From a virus, in IMG/VR virus record IMGVR_UViG_3300042448_001840, positions 113,103-177,102 of that record: 64,000 bases of DNA; one strand, written 5' to 3'. Position 1 is the stretch's first letter. Every line of letters begins with the position of its first letter. Position numbers and translations under genes: made by a program. Below, in pieces: positions 18,701-27,982 of this stretch. The notes below the pieces were generated by a model. The model saw nothing but the letters and a program-made list of their open reading frames with translations, ran no database searches and was not told the DNA's origin.

Positions 18701-20219
18701 CTGTGCTCTTGTGTTTGCGGTGAAGTCTGAAACTTGCGAAGCAAGAATGCTAATCGCTGTGTTTGCAGCTGCGGTCAAACGACCTTGAGCGTCTACCGTA
18801 AAACCTGCAACGGTATTAGCAGCACCATACGATCCTGCTGTAACTGCCGTTGAAGCAAGATCGAGAGTAACTGCTCCAGAAGTGCCACCGCCAGTGAGTC
18901 CAGTGCCAGCAGTAACTGATTCAATATCTCCAGCGTCATTTGTAAAGCTAATGACACCTGTAGTCGAATTGTAGGCAAGATCTCCGCCAGCACTAATTTG
19001 TGCTCTAACGTTTCCTTGGAAATCTGAAACCTGACTAGCAAGAATGCTAATTGCGGTATTTGCTGCGGCCGTCAAACGACCTTGAGCATCAACCGTGTAG
19101 TTTGGGACTGTGCTTGCATTCCCATAAGAGCCTGCTGTAACTGCGGTGCTGTCAAGATTAAGTGTAACTGTATCTGTATTTGAAGTTACAGATGTTAAAC
19201 CAGTTCCACCTAAAATGCTAAGCGTATCTGAACCTGAAGTAATAGTTTTACTTGTACCAGAATCACCTGCAACCTCAAATGAAGTAGCTACGTTTGCAAC
19301 CAAGTTTGTAGCAAAAGTTTGTGCTGCCGTTTGGGCACTTGAAGCGGCGCCGAAAGAATCAAAGGTATTGGCTGTTACTGCTATTGTTGGAGTAGCGCCT
19401 TCGCCGCTATTATTGGAGAGGGTGATTGCCGTTCCAGCCACTAAGCTAGAAACATAGTCGCCAATAGTATCTGTTGAAAGGTTTACTGCATCGTTGATCC
19501 AAGCTGAACCATTGTAACGGAGGAAGTCTCCATTGGCGGCTGAAGTCAAGGTGACATCGCCTAGATCATCAATCGAACCAATTGTTACTGTTGAGCCAGC
19601 AACTGCTGCATAGACGCCAACTCTAACCGAGCTAGAAGATGGTGCAGCTGAAAAATCTAAAGTAACTGTTCCGGTTGTTGTGGCTTCCCAACGAACGTCA
19701 ATTACTTCATATGGGCTTGCTGCGTTTCGTGCAACAACAACAACATCTCTTGTTCCCAGCTGGTGGGTAATAGTAAAACTAGTAGTGCTACCATCGCCTA
19801 TGGTTGAGGTGTAAACTGTTCCAGCTAAACCAGTGTCGGTATCAGGAGCAAATTTAGTTCCATTAAATTTTAATACTTGATTTGTAGTGGCTCCAGTTGT
19901 GTCAATTTCAATTCCGTCAACAAATAGAGTTGAAACATTAGCCTGACTAGTCTGGATAGTAGATGGAAGACTTAGGGTATAAACTCCAGAAGTGGCATTG
20001 GCCGAAACCGTGACTTGGTTTGCTGTGCCAATAACATTAGATATTAAATTAACTCCGTATTATAGCATTTGCTGTTTTGTTTTTATAAAACAATTTACCG
20101 TCGACAACGTTGATGGCCAATTCGCCTTCAGCAAGTGAAGAAGGCGTATTATCAGCTTCATCTGATCTTTTAATTAAAAGTGTATTATTTGTTGCAAATT
20201 TAGAGCCGCTATAAGCCAC
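15737..20219 (-). CDS. Giant tail fibre, read through a +1 shift at a CGG codon
   Basis: 1493 aa if one base is skipped at 20054. The start is a GTG at 20219 after an AGGAAGAGGT ribosome site. The first 55 codons (SGSKFATNNTLLIKR, GELAINVVDGKLFYKNKT) are a classic fibre N-terminus and end in NAIIR. Without a shift the frame stops two codons later. The remaining 1438 codons are open in the +1 frame from VNLISNVIGTANQV but have no ATG, GTG or TTG for the first 168 codons. Much of the body is a repeat unit (GDLAYNSSTGVISFTNDAG, VTAGTGLTGGG, YTVDAQGRLTAAANTAI) present several times. A simple deletion mutation is the alternative, but the same pattern occurs in four other genes. Confidence 0.75.
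20054..20057 (-). other. CGG+1 recoding site in the giant tail fibre
   Basis: Read on the minus strand the codons are ATA CGG, then a skipped A, then GTT AAT TTA. In-frame reading would give AGT TAA. The +1 frame is closed upstream by a TAA at 20060-20062, so the shift must fall in the roughly 10 bases that contain this CGG. Confidence 0.75.
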
Positions 20220-20295
20220 GAGCTACCTCTTCCTGAAGTACATTAATTCTTGTATTATAGTAATAGGTTATAAATATTATTAATTCTATACTCTA

Positions 20296-20973
20296 TTATA
20301 TTTGTCCGTATGATCTCCATAAAGCGCCAGTATATTGATGGGCAAGGCTCCAATTTGCTAAAAAATATTTAGCTCCACTTTGAATTGGAGTACTTTCATG
20401 AATATGGCTTGGGTTAGAAGGCCAAAATAACATGCTACCGACAGGAGCATCAATATTACTGTAACCCTGCCTTGGAAAGTTTAATAGTCCCCCGTCATAA
20501 TTATTGTTTAATTTTATAGAAAAACTTATAATGCCTGAATCAAAATGCATTCCTATGCTTTCGTGAATGCCTTTTTGGTATTTTCCGAAAATTGGTCTTT
20601 GCCAACCGTTGAACCAGCTCTCTGCGCTAACAGAGTTATTCTTTATTCTATCATTATTATCAACAACTGTTTTATTATAATCGCCAAAAAACGCATCATT
20701 GACAATAGGGAGTATCAAAGTTTTAGAGTGTAAGCAGTAGTCATCAAAAAGGGTATCAGAAATATAATTGATTGGAAGATCATTTGCCGGTATGCTATCA
20801 ACATAATCAATGGAGCCAGAATTATCTATATAGGCTTTATCTATTTTTTCTATTAATTCATTACAGAAATCTTCTTTCCAAAATTGGACCATATATATAT
20901 CTTGGGCTACTTTACTAAAACCTGGATCAACCACTACACCTTTAGCGTATGCTGGGTCCTTAAAATGAAGCAT
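20296..20973 (-). CDS. 2-oxoglutarate/Fe(II)-dependent oxygenase
   Basis: 225 aa. Core: MHFDSGIISFS (H-x-D), LNNNYDGGLLNFP, PVGSMLFWPSN, distal His in SHIHESTPI and SGAKYFLANWS with Lys at the 2-oxoglutarate site. The N-terminus differs from the other copies (HFKDPAYAKGVVVDPGFS). It lies 2 bases after the 20976-21221 gene and is in the same run as the GlcNAc-transferase-like gene. Confidence 0.85.
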   Translation of the reverse strand: MLHFKDPAYAKGVVVDPGFSKVAQDIYMVQFWKEDFCNELIEKIDKAYIDNSGSIDYVDSIPANDLPINYISDTLFDDYCLHSKTLILPIVNDAFFGDYNKTVVDNNDRIKNNSVSAESWFNGWQRPIFGKYQKGIHESIGMHFDSGIISFSIKLNNNYDGGLLNFPRQGYSNIDAPVGSMLFWPSNPSHIHESTPIQSGAKYFLANWSLAHQYTGALWRSYGQI

Positions 20974-20975
20974 GA

Positions 20976-21221
20976 TTAATCCAACTTATCTTCTGGATTT
21001 TCATCCTTTAAAATCCACCCAACTTGAACGCTTTCAGCTGTTTCTTCAGGAATTCTATACACTTTTGGGTTGGATGATAAAACACTAATAGCAAGTTCTT
21101 CATGGACAGGAACTGGCACTTTTAAAACAATAGTGTCATTAACAACAAATGCAAAAAAAACATTTTCTTGTTTTTGTATTAAAAAATCAATTTCTTCAAT
21201 AGGTTCTGGTGCTGTATACAT
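20976..21221 (-). CDS. 81-aa hypothetical protein
   Basis: Begins MYTAPEPIEEIDFLIQKQENVFFAFVV and continues as a compact beta/alpha protein with an acidic C-terminus (ILKDENPEDKLD). Not recognised. It lies between a transferase gene and an oxygenase gene in one transcript. Confidence 0.5.
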   Translation of the reverse strand: MYTAPEPIEEIDFLIQKQENVFFAFVVNDTIVLKVPVPVHEELAISVLSSNPKVYRIPEETAESVQVGWILKDENPEDKLD

Positions 21222-21276
21222 ATTTATACCCTTTATGCTTAAGTAGATATATGATACTACACAAAATACTCTTTAG

Positions 21277-22235
21277 TCAAATGTTAGTATCCTGGTTTAT
21301 TAAGTCTCTATATGAGTAGCCCATAGCTTCCATGTACTCTAAGTATTTTTCTTCATTCTTTGCAGCGAGTGGGCCAAATTCTTGACCTAGCAAAACTTTA
21401 TTAAAATGCCTTGCGTTGTGCCTCATTAGACCGGGAATGATCAATTTTATCATATTGGTTTGCAAAATCACCAACACCTAAAGTTTGCCTATATTCTGAA
21501 TTTTTTCCTAAGTGAAATACTACAGTTTCCTTAACTGTAAATATCCTATAGTCATTAGTCCATGCTCTTAAAGCAAAGGTATGCTCTTCACCAAACATAA
21601 GAATTCTTGGATCTGGTATTATATCTTTAAAAAAATCGGATGTAGAAAAAATAAAATGTCCACTTACAAAATGAGATTGTGCATATTCTTTTTCTGACCA
21701 ATTTACGGGCACTTCTTTATCTTTGTATATTTCTTTGCTATTATTTAGCTTTATTAAAACTTCTATATTTCCTTTGGCTATGTCCGATGGCTGCACGTAA
21801 GCATCAGTGTGGTATATCAAATCGCCATTTTCTTTTTTTTCAAACCAAGGTGTCCTTGAACTAATAATTATATTATAGCAATACGTTTTTAGTATTAAAT
21901 TATGATAATCTTTTAAAGTTTTATCCCATTTTGCCTTAAACCTCATATGCCCGATCTATCCTCATGACATAATGTTCATCATCCATTAACCACGTGGATA
22001 ATAAAAACCCCATACCTAATCCAAAAGGAAAAGGAGTAGTTAAGTTGGCCGTTCTTACATTAGGATATTCTGAAAAATCTTCAAAATTATTATCTAATCT
22101 TTGATTACAGATACCAATATAAACGTTTTCTGGCTTTTCAGCGGTTTCATAAATACTTTTTACTGTGTTTAAAAGATCTTCTTCTTGAAATGCTGGAATG
22201 GCTATAAATATTTTTTCATTCACAAAATTTACCAC
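21277..22235 (-). CDS. GlcNAc-transferase-like enzyme, read through two CGG+1 shifts
   Basis: 318 aa if one base is skipped at 21950 and one at 21430 (957 coding bases). Three reading frames supply successive parts of one family pattern. Residues 1-95 give IFIAIPAFQEEDLLNTVKSI, YIGICNQ and YVMRID. Residues 96-268 give HMRFKAKWDKTL, VSGHFIFSTSDFF and LMFGEEHTFALRAWT, with VVFHLG. Residues 269-318 give RHNARHFNKVLLGQEFGPL. The joint ...MRID-R-HMRF matches the conserved ID-x-H-x-RF strand of Skp1-type GlcNAc transferases (PF11397), and the last part matches the conserved R...LLG end. The known relative modifies hydroxyproline. The acceptor here is unknown. Confidence 0.75.
21430..21433 (-). other. 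CGG+1 recoding site 2 in the GlcNAc-transferase-like gene
   Basis: Minus-strand codons TCC CGG, skipped T, then CTA ATG AGG CAC. Unshifted reading stops ten codons later. The shifted reading gives the family's conserved C-terminal R...LLG motif. Confidence 0.75.
21950..21953 (-). other. CGG+1 recoding site 1 in the GlcNAc-transferase-like gene
   Basis: Minus-strand codons ATA GAT CGG, skipped G, then CAT ATG AGG TTT. Unshifted reading stops five codons later. Shifted reading restores the conserved ID-R-HMRF motif exactly. Confidence 0.8.
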
Positions 22236-22456
22236 TTATCTAGTGGGCACTTTGCTTCTTTTAGTTTAACCTTTAATTTCATAAAACATCCACACTGCTT
22301 ACATTGATTGGTGGTTTTTATCAACTCTGGGCACTCTTCGCATATGGCAAAGCGAGCACCTTCTTCTGCACTATCAACCTTTTCAACATTAGGATTAATT
22401 AAATCCCAAGGACGTGTTGTGCCTAAATTTTTTTTCCACTCTTGATACGCTGACAT
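22229..22456 (-). CDS. Small zinc-finger-type protein (DUF6171-like)
   Basis: 75 aa from the ATG at 22456, which follows AAGGAAAAAT. A longer frame upstream has no ribosome site and overlaps the GNAT gene. It contains ICEECPE, then CKQCGCFMKLKVKL and CPLDKW. This C-x2-C / C-x2-C-x-C / C-P-x-x-K-W spacing is typical of small phage zinc proteins of the DUF6171 kind. It overlaps the transferase gene start by 7 bases. Role unknown. Confidence 0.65.
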   Translation of the reverse strand: MSAYQEWKKNLGTTRPWDLINPNVEKVDSAEEGARFAICEECPELIKTTNQCKQCGCFMKLKVKLKEAKCPLDKW

Positions 22457-22475
22457 ATTATTTTTCCTTAATGTC

Positions 22476-22994
22476 TTATTCAGTAAAAAATTGATTAACC
22501 GTTTTGTTGACAAATGATGCTGCCGAATCAGATACCACAACATCTTTGTAAATATCGGGAACTGTTAGCGATGCACGTTGCGCTCTAGGCATTTCAGCAA
22601 ATTCAGTGTCGGTAAAACCGTACCTACTTCCCTCTTCAGCAATAAATTTTTCCTCTATATAATTAAGCATTAGTGTTCCAAGGCCTTGGCGTTGATGGTC
22701 TGGGTGAGCCATAAAAATAAAAGGTTTTCGCTTATTGGATTGGTCATAATATCTCCCTGAAATAAAGAGCAATTGTCCGTCTTCTCCTCGGTAAAAAATA
22801 TAGTGGACATCTTGGTAATCGTTGTGACCAAACATATTTGATTTTGCTGGAGCCACCAACTCGGTGAACCCAGGAGTGCCGTATTCGCCAAATCGTGTTT
22901 CAAAAGCACTCCAACCCGCGAAAAACATTTCTTCAGTTTGGTCAAAAGTTGCAGTAAGGTCTGACCAAAAGTCGTCTTTATTTATATCGCTCAT
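22476..22994 (-). CDS. GNAT-family N-acetyltransferase
   Basis: 172 aa. The acetyl-CoA binding motif A is visible as FMAHPDHQRQGLGTLMLNYIEE (Q/R-x-x-G-x-G/A), preceded by the strand LLFISGRYYDQ. The N-terminal part is helical and acidic. The C-terminal 40 residues are family-divergent. The acceptor is unknown. It sits between the PPGF-repeat gene and the transferase/oxygenase run, so it may belong to the same modification set. Confidence 0.65.
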   Translation of the reverse strand: MSDINKDDFWSDLTATFDQTEEMFFAGWSAFETRFGEYGTPGFTELVAPAKSNMFGHNDYQDVHYIFYRGEDGQLLFISGRYYDQSNKRKPFIFMAHPDHQRQGLGTLMLNYIEEKFIAEEGSRYGFTDTEFAEMPRAQRASLTVPDIYKDVVVSDSAASFVNKTVNQFFTE

Positions 22995-23047
22995 AATCTA
23001 TATTCTTTCTTTTTTTTTTATTTATTGAATTAATTATACCATATTTT

Positions 23048-23468
23048 TTAGATACAGGATAGGTATGGTGCCTTGATACCAACGCACGTGCCGCAACAAG
23101 GTCCTATGCTGCTAAGATCTACGCCAATACAGTCAGGGCATGGTGGTGGTGGTGGCTCAGTGAAACCTGGCGGGGAAAAGAAATCTGGTGGGGAAAAGAA
23201 ACCTGGCGGACCAAAAAAACTTGGTGGAGAAAAAAGCCCATATTCATAATTTATAACTGTACCCAATGGGACGACTGCAGTATCTGTTAAGGCTGTGAGA
23301 ACTTTTTGGTCTAAGGTAGCATCTTGGGTGGCTGCGCTTACAACAGTTCCCACAACATGTCCTGCCGCAATTATCGCGGCGTTTGCGTTAACCTGTGTTG
23401 TGCCTTGAGCTATAGTGGGCTTAGCGGCTCTTCTTGAGCCGGCCCGAACTACCTATTGGAACTGTCAT
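23048..23468 (-). CDS. PPGF-repeat protein 2, read through a CGG+1 shift
   Basis: 139 aa if one base is skipped at 23438. ATG at 23468, two bases after the stop of the fibre gene. Residues 1-10 are MTVPIGSSGR. The shifted frame then continues SRRAAKPTIAQGTTQ and IIAAGHVVGTVV, which matches the paralogue at 8616-9023 (NAKPAIAQGTT, IIAAGHVVGTVV). The shifted frame has no start of its own at the proper place. The body has FSPPSFFGPPGFF-type repeats and the C-terminus is Cys-rich (CPDCIG, CCGTCVG). Function unknown. Confidence 0.7.
23438..23441 (-). other. CGG+1 recoding site in PPGF-repeat protein 2
   Basis: Minus-strand codons GGC CGG, skipped C, then TCA AGA AGA GCC GCT AAG. Unshifted reading ends at TAA five codons later. 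The +1 frame is closed upstream by TAG, so the shift must fall between these stops. CGG is the only such codon in that stretch. Confidence 0.7.
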
Positions 23469-23470
23469 AA

Positions 23471-25963
23471 TTAAGCCTTTAGATCACCCATTACCACCCA
23501 AGTGTTGGCGGCCAACTTAACCAGTGTAGCACCTGACCACTGTGCACGCAACTTGAGCCCAGGAGTACCATTCACTGTTACTCCGGTATCTCCAGCTAAA
23601 GTTACTTCACCGGTAAGATGTTTTCTTAAAACGTCTATTCTATCTCCAACAGATAAAATATCAGGTACAGTTACTGTTGTATTAGAAGCAGAATCAATAG
23701 TTACCAATTTAGCTAAATCTGTAGCCTGTAAAGTATAGCTTGCAGTTTGCGCATTTAAAGTAGAATTAAAACCACCTCTAGCTGGACCAGACACCAAGTC
23801 AGTTGTGGTGATAGAGTTGCTTAATGATAATTTACTATATGCAATTGCCGCAGAAGAATTAATATCAATATCAAGAATAGTCCCATCTAAAATCATTGAA
23901 GATGTAACTGTATTTCCAGGAAGAATTACCGTTCCAGTAAATGTTGGTGAAGCCAAGGTTGCAAAACCTGAGATAGATGCACCTGCTGGAATTGTTACAT
24001 TACCCGTAAAAGTTGGTGAAGCAAGGGGTGCTTTTAGGGCAATGCTGTTTGTGAGTGTTGTGGATAGATCAGCGTCATTTCCAAGTGCGGTGGCAATCTC
24101 CCCAAGGGTATCCAAGGTCGCACCAGCACTATTTACAAGTGCTGCAACCTCTGCTCGAACAAATGCCGTAGTAGCAATTTGTGTTGTATTAGTTGCCAAT
24201 GTTGCTGTAGGCGCAGTTGGTGTTCCGGTTAAATCTGGGGATGCAAGTGTTGCAAAACCCGAAATGGAAGCACCTGCGGGGATTGTTACAGTTCCTGTAA
24301 ATGTTGGAGAAGCGATATTTGCTTTTAGATCAAGAGCTGTTTGTTGAAATGTTGAAACTGGTTTTGCAGTATCAGCAGTGTTGTCAACCGAACCTAGGCC
24401 AACCATTGCCTTAGTTATTCCAGAAACATTACCAGTAAAAGTTGGAGATGCAAGTGTTGCATAACCTGCGGCATTGACCCAAGCTGAACCACTCCATTTG
24501 AGAAGATCACCCGTGGCTGCCGAAGTAATTGTTACATCACTAATATCATCAAGGGCGTTGATAACTGTTCCAGCATTGTCGGCTGAATTAACCCACTTTG
24601 AACTGCTGTTGTTCCACTTTAGAATTTCACCGTTTGATATATTTGAGACGAGTACATCAGCTAAATCTGTTATGTTGAGGCTGCCAGCTGTTGCCACATT
24701 ATCTGCGGCAGGTGTAAATTTTGTTCCATTAAATTTAAGAACTTGGCCACTAGTCGCGCCTGTTGTGTCGACCTCTATGCTGTCTACAAATAATATAGAC
24801 GTATTTACATTACCTGTAAAAGTAGGTGAAGCGAGGGGCGCCTTAAGGTCGAGGGCAGTTTGCGTAGCTGTTGATATAGGTTTTGCGGTATCTGAAGTGT
24901 TGTCTACAGACCCAAGACCAATCATAGTTGCGGTAATGCCAGAAACATTTCCAGTAAATGTAGGTGAAGCAATATTCGCCTTAAGGTCAATAGCCGTCTG
25001 TTGCGCAGTAGACACAGGCTTTTCCGTATCTGCGGTATTATCAACCAAATTTAAACCTACCATCGTTTTGGTGATACCAGAAACGTTGCCCGTAAAAGTG
25101 GGTGAAGCAATATCGGCCTTGAGGTCAAGTGCAGTTTGTTGAGCGGTAGAAACTGGTTTAGCCGTGTCAGAAGTATTATTGACCGACCCAAGGCCAATCA
25201 TCGTTGCGGTAATACCACTTACTGTGCCCGTAAAAGTTGGAGAATCTAAAGTTGCGTACCCTGCTGCATTTACCCAATTAGTTCCATTATATTTTAATAA
25301 ATCGCCGCTAGCAACAGAAGTAATCATAACATCTGAAAGGCTAGTAATGCCAGAAGATTCTGCTGTTAGTAAAGTCGTTATGGAAACATTAGATGTACCA
25401 TCAAAAGACACTGACCCAGTAACTGGCCCTGTTAAAGATATGGTTCTAGCATTTAATAACTTAGTTGCAGTATCCGCATTCCCAACTACCGCACCTGTGT
25501 GGGTCCCGGTAGAATTACCCGTTAAATTACCGGTTACATTACCGGTTACATTGCCAGTTAGATCGCCAGTAATTCCACTTGAATTCAAAATATCGTAAAA
25601 ATTAGTTCCGTCATTAGTTAGTTGCCACTTATCCGTTGACTCATCCCAGCGTATTTGAACGTTGGTAGAAGTTCCACGTTCTACTTCTATCCCAGCGTTA
25701 GTACTTGGAGCACCAGTAACGCCAGTATTTAAAACTATAATATTATCTTCTATTAGAAGAGTTTCCGCGTTAACTGTTACTGTTGAACCAGACACAGTTA
25801 AGTCCCCACTTATAACAACATTTTCTGTCGTAGATATATTGCTACTATTTTTTACCCAAGATAAGGATGTAGAAACTACTGCATTAAATTCGTTGACATA
25901 ATACAATAAATCATTGGTTGGGTCTAGGGCTATTTGCCCTTTCGCTAAATTCGGTACGGCCAT
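23471..25963 (-). CDS. Tail fibre protein
   Basis: 830 aa. The N-terminus is MAVPNLAKGQIALDPTNDLLYYVNEF, followed by the shared LLIEDNIIVLNTGVTGAPSTN module and a short GDLTGNVTGNVTGNLTGN repeat. Then come tandem TFTGNVSGI / VGLGSVDNTADTAKPVST repeats and PTAPTATLATNTTQIATTAFV. The C-terminal domain (GDTGVTVNGTPGLKLRAQW) is nearly the same as in the 9025-10971 fibre. Repeats are conserved in both DNA and protein, so recombination between fibre genes is likely. Confidence 0.8.
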   Translation of the reverse strand: MAVPNLAKGQIALDPTNDLLYYVNEFNAVVSTSLSWVKNSSNISTTENVVISGDLTVSGSTVTVNAETLLIEDNIIVLNTGVTGAPSTNAGIEVERGTSTNVQIRWDESTDKWQLTNDGTNFYDILNSSGITGDLTGNVTGNVTGNLTGNSTGTHTGAVVGNADTATKLLNARTISLTGPVTGSVSFDGTSNVSITTLLTAESSGITSLSDVMITSVASGDLLKYNGTNWVNAAGYATLDSPTFTGTVSGITATMIGLGSVNNTSDTAKPVSTAQQTALDLKADIASPTFTGNVSGITKTMVGLNLVDNTADTEKPVSTAQQTAIDLKANIASPTFTGNVSGITATMIGLGSVDNTSDTAKPISTATQTALDLKAPLASPTFTGNVNTSILFVDSIEVDTTGATSGQVLKFNGTKFTPAADNVATAGSLNITDLADVLVSNISNGEILKWNNSSSKWVNSADNAGTVINALDDISDVTITSAATGDLLKWSGSAWVNAAGYATLASPTFTGNVSGITKAMVGLGSVDNTADTAKPVSTFQQTALDLKANIASPTFTGTVTIPAGASISGFATLASPDLTGTPTAPTATLATNTTQIATTAFVRAEVAALVNSAGATLDTLGEIATALGNDADLSTTLTNSIALKAPLASPTFTGNVTIPAGASISGFATLASPTFTGTVILPGNTVTSSMILDGTILDIDINSSAAIAYSKLSLSNSITTTDLVSGPARGGFNSTLNAQTASYTLQATDLAKLVTIDSASNTTVTVPDILSVGDRIDVLRKHLTGEVTLAGDTGVTVNGTPGLKLRAQWSGATLVKLAANTWVVMGDLKA

Positions 25964-25979
25964 TAAAAACCTTTCTTAT

Positions 25980-27218
25980 TTAAAAGGTTCCACCATCAAA
26001 GGTTAGATTGTCTATAGAACCACCTGTGATTGAAACGTTGCTTGAATTTTGTGTCGCAATTGTTCCAAGACCTAGTGTAGTTCTAGCTGCAGATGCATCT
26101 ATGTCATCGACAAGACTTCTGCCAAATGCGGTAAAAGTTGCAAGAGCTGCCGTGTTTGCTCCAGTGAAATAAGGAATTCTATCTGCTTCAGAAGTTAAGC
26201 CAGCAATTGCTGCTAGTTCCGCATCGTAAGCTTGTACGTTTGTGCCAATTACTAAACCTAAGTTAGTCCTTGCATTCGCCGCATCAGTTGCGCCAGTACC
26301 GCCATAAGCGATCCCTATAGTTGTTGCACTCCAAGTACCTGTTGCAACATTACCAAGCGACGTTAAACTTGAGTTAATAACACCTGAACCAAGTGTAGTA
26401 TTACTTAATACTGAAGTCCCATCAATTTTAAAAATTTTACTTGATACTAGGTCAACATGCTCTGATGATGTCCAGGCGTCTGTTGAGTCAACCCAGTTAA
26501 AGGTCTTATCTGTTGCGCCTTTGACTGTGAAACCAGCACCATCTGCTGTTACATCTGTCGGAGATGCTGTATTAGCTAAAACTATATTCTTATCTTCAAC
26601 TACTAAAGTTGCAGTGTTAAGCGTTGTTGTATTTCCGTTAACGATTAAATCGCCTGTTACAGTGAGGTTATTGCTAATTGTGACGTTGGCTGGAAGACTC
26701 AATGTTACCGCACCATTTGATGCGGAGACAGATACTTCATTGGTTGTTCCAGTTAAAGAAATAACACCCTGGTTTGTTATAGTTATAGTGTCTGTAGCAC
26801 TAGCTTGTGTAGTTATTCCTGTTCCACCAACAATTGTAAACGTGTCACTTCCACTGGTTATTGTTAAATTAGAACCAGTATTGGCGGCTACAGTAAATGC
26901 AGTAGCGACTCCACCCATTGCTTGGTCTACATATAGTTTGGTAGCGGCGTGTGCGTTTGCAGTTGGTGTTGCAACAGATATTGTTCCAGAAAAAGTTTTA
27001 TTACCAGATATTGTTTGGTCTGTACCAAGCGTAGCATATGCTCCATAACCAGCAATAGCAATAACGGAAGTTGCACTACCACCAGCCCCGCCAGTTCCAG
27101 TTCCATAATAAAGTGTATTGTCAGCTTCGTTAAATGCTAGCTCAGCGTTTTCAAGACTCCCTGGGGCGCCTGCTGCCCCAGCACTAGACCTTCTTTTAAT
27201 TCTTAGAGTATTAGACAT
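25980..27218 (-). CDS. Tail fibre protein
   Basis: 412 aa. It starts [22 protein letters not shown] with [18 protein letters not shown], the usual N-terminal fibre attachment region. It then has [38 protein letters not shown] and [27 protein letters not shown], a motif common in short and long tail fibres. It overlaps no neighbour, and the next gene starts 2 bases upstream. Confidence 0.75.
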   Translation of the reverse strand: MSNTLRIKRRSSAGAAGAPGSLENAELAFNEADNTLYYGTGTGGAGGSATSVIAIAGYGAYATLGTDQTISGNKTFSGTISVATPTANAHAATKLYVDQAMGGVATAFTVAANTGSNLTITSGSDTFTIVGGTGITTQASATDTITITNQGVISLTGTTNEVSVSASNGAVTLSLPANVTISNNLTVTGDLIVNGNTTTLNTATLVVEDKNIVLANTASPTDVTADGAGFTVKGATDKTFNWVDSTDAWTSSEHVDLVSSKIFKIDGTSVLSNTTLGSGVINSSLTSLGNVATGTWSATTIGIAYGGTGATDAANARTNLGLVIGTNVQAYDAELAAIAGLTSEADRIPYFTGANTAALATFTAFGRSLVDDIDASAARTTLGLGTIATQNSSNVSITGGSIDNLTFDGGTF

Positions 27219-27220
27219 CT

Positions 27221-27559
27221 TTAAAAATTCCCTCCATCAACAAGATTTGACTCTGCGTAGTTAATCCATTGAGAGCCGTTATATCTTAATACTTGACCAC
27301 TCGCAGCTGAACTTATAGTAACATCTGTCATCCCATTTAAAACTGATTGAGTTGAAATATTTGACTCTGCTGCAATAATTCTATCCTTAACCGTAAGATG
27401 AGAACCTGCCGGGTTGATACCCAAGACAGTTTGCATTCCTTCTACTGCATCATTTAAGTCAGTGTGCTGCTTGTGATGCGGAACTACAGTTGAATTTAAG
27501 TTATCATTAGCTGTTGGATTTACAAAATTATCTAATGATGATGGATAGTTTGTGGCCAT
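27221..27559 (-). CDS. Short fibre-associated structural protein
   Basis: 112 aa. [23 protein letters not shown] and [21 protein letters not shown] form a recognisable phage structural motif, often fused to or beside tail fibres. The C-terminal half carries the fibre repeat [20 protein letters not shown]. Probably a fibre hinge or a small fibre. Start ATG is preceded by AGGAG. Confidence 0.65.
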   Translation of the reverse strand: MATNYPSSLDNFVNPTANDNLNSTVVPHHKQHTDLNDAVEGMQTVLGINPAGSHLTVKDRIIAAESNISTQSVLNGMTDVTISSAASGQVLRYNGSQWINYAESNLVDGGNF

Positions 27560-27567
27560 AAAAACTC

Positions 27568-27981
27568 CTAAATGGAAAGTATTTTAGTATTTGAATCACT
27601 CCAGATTATAGTAACAGGAGTGTCGCTGTTAGATCCTGCAAATGGTAGACCGCTTGAAGTATCTATGAAAAATATTAATTTTGAATTGGAATCTGAGCTT
27701 CCGCTTTGATACAAAACAATTGCACTAAAGCTTTCACCGCTATAGTCATTTATGGAAACGTTATCTGCATCTAGTACACCTAAAGAGTTAACTACATTGG
27801 TTATACTATTTGATCTTTTTTTTATGGCACTTGCGGGTATATCCGATATATACCTATCGGTGTCTTCGTTTGGTGTGTATAAAGATTTATCAATAAGAAG
27901 AACTTTTAAGCTATTTGAACTTAAGTTAAATTCACCATTCAATAAAGATTCTTTAGCTTTTTTGTATACAAAATTAGCCAT
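27568..27981 (-). CDS. Structural protein, phage-type
   Basis: 137 aa from the ATG at 27981 (MANFVYKKAKESLLNGEF), which lies directly after the stop of the upstream gene and behind a GGAATTTAAT site. The longer possible start overlaps that gene and lacks support. Contents such as 'LKVLLIDKSLYTPNEDTDRYISDIP' and 'SFSAIVLYQSG' type strands resemble small beta-barrel phage structural proteins of unknown role. Confidence 0.6.
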   Translation of the reverse strand: MANFVYKKAKESLLNGEFNLSSNSLKVLLIDKSLYTPNEDTDRYISDIPASAIKKRSNSITNVVNSLGVLDADNVSINDYSGESFSAIVLYQSGSSDSNSKLIFFIDTSSGLPFAGSNSDTPVTIIWSDSNTKILSI

Positions 27982-27982
27982 A

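Noticed and set aside
15737-27218. CRISPR-like or satellite repeat arrays
   Set aside because: The repeats are in-frame protein modules of tail fibres with variable length. There are no short uniform repeats with unique spacers.
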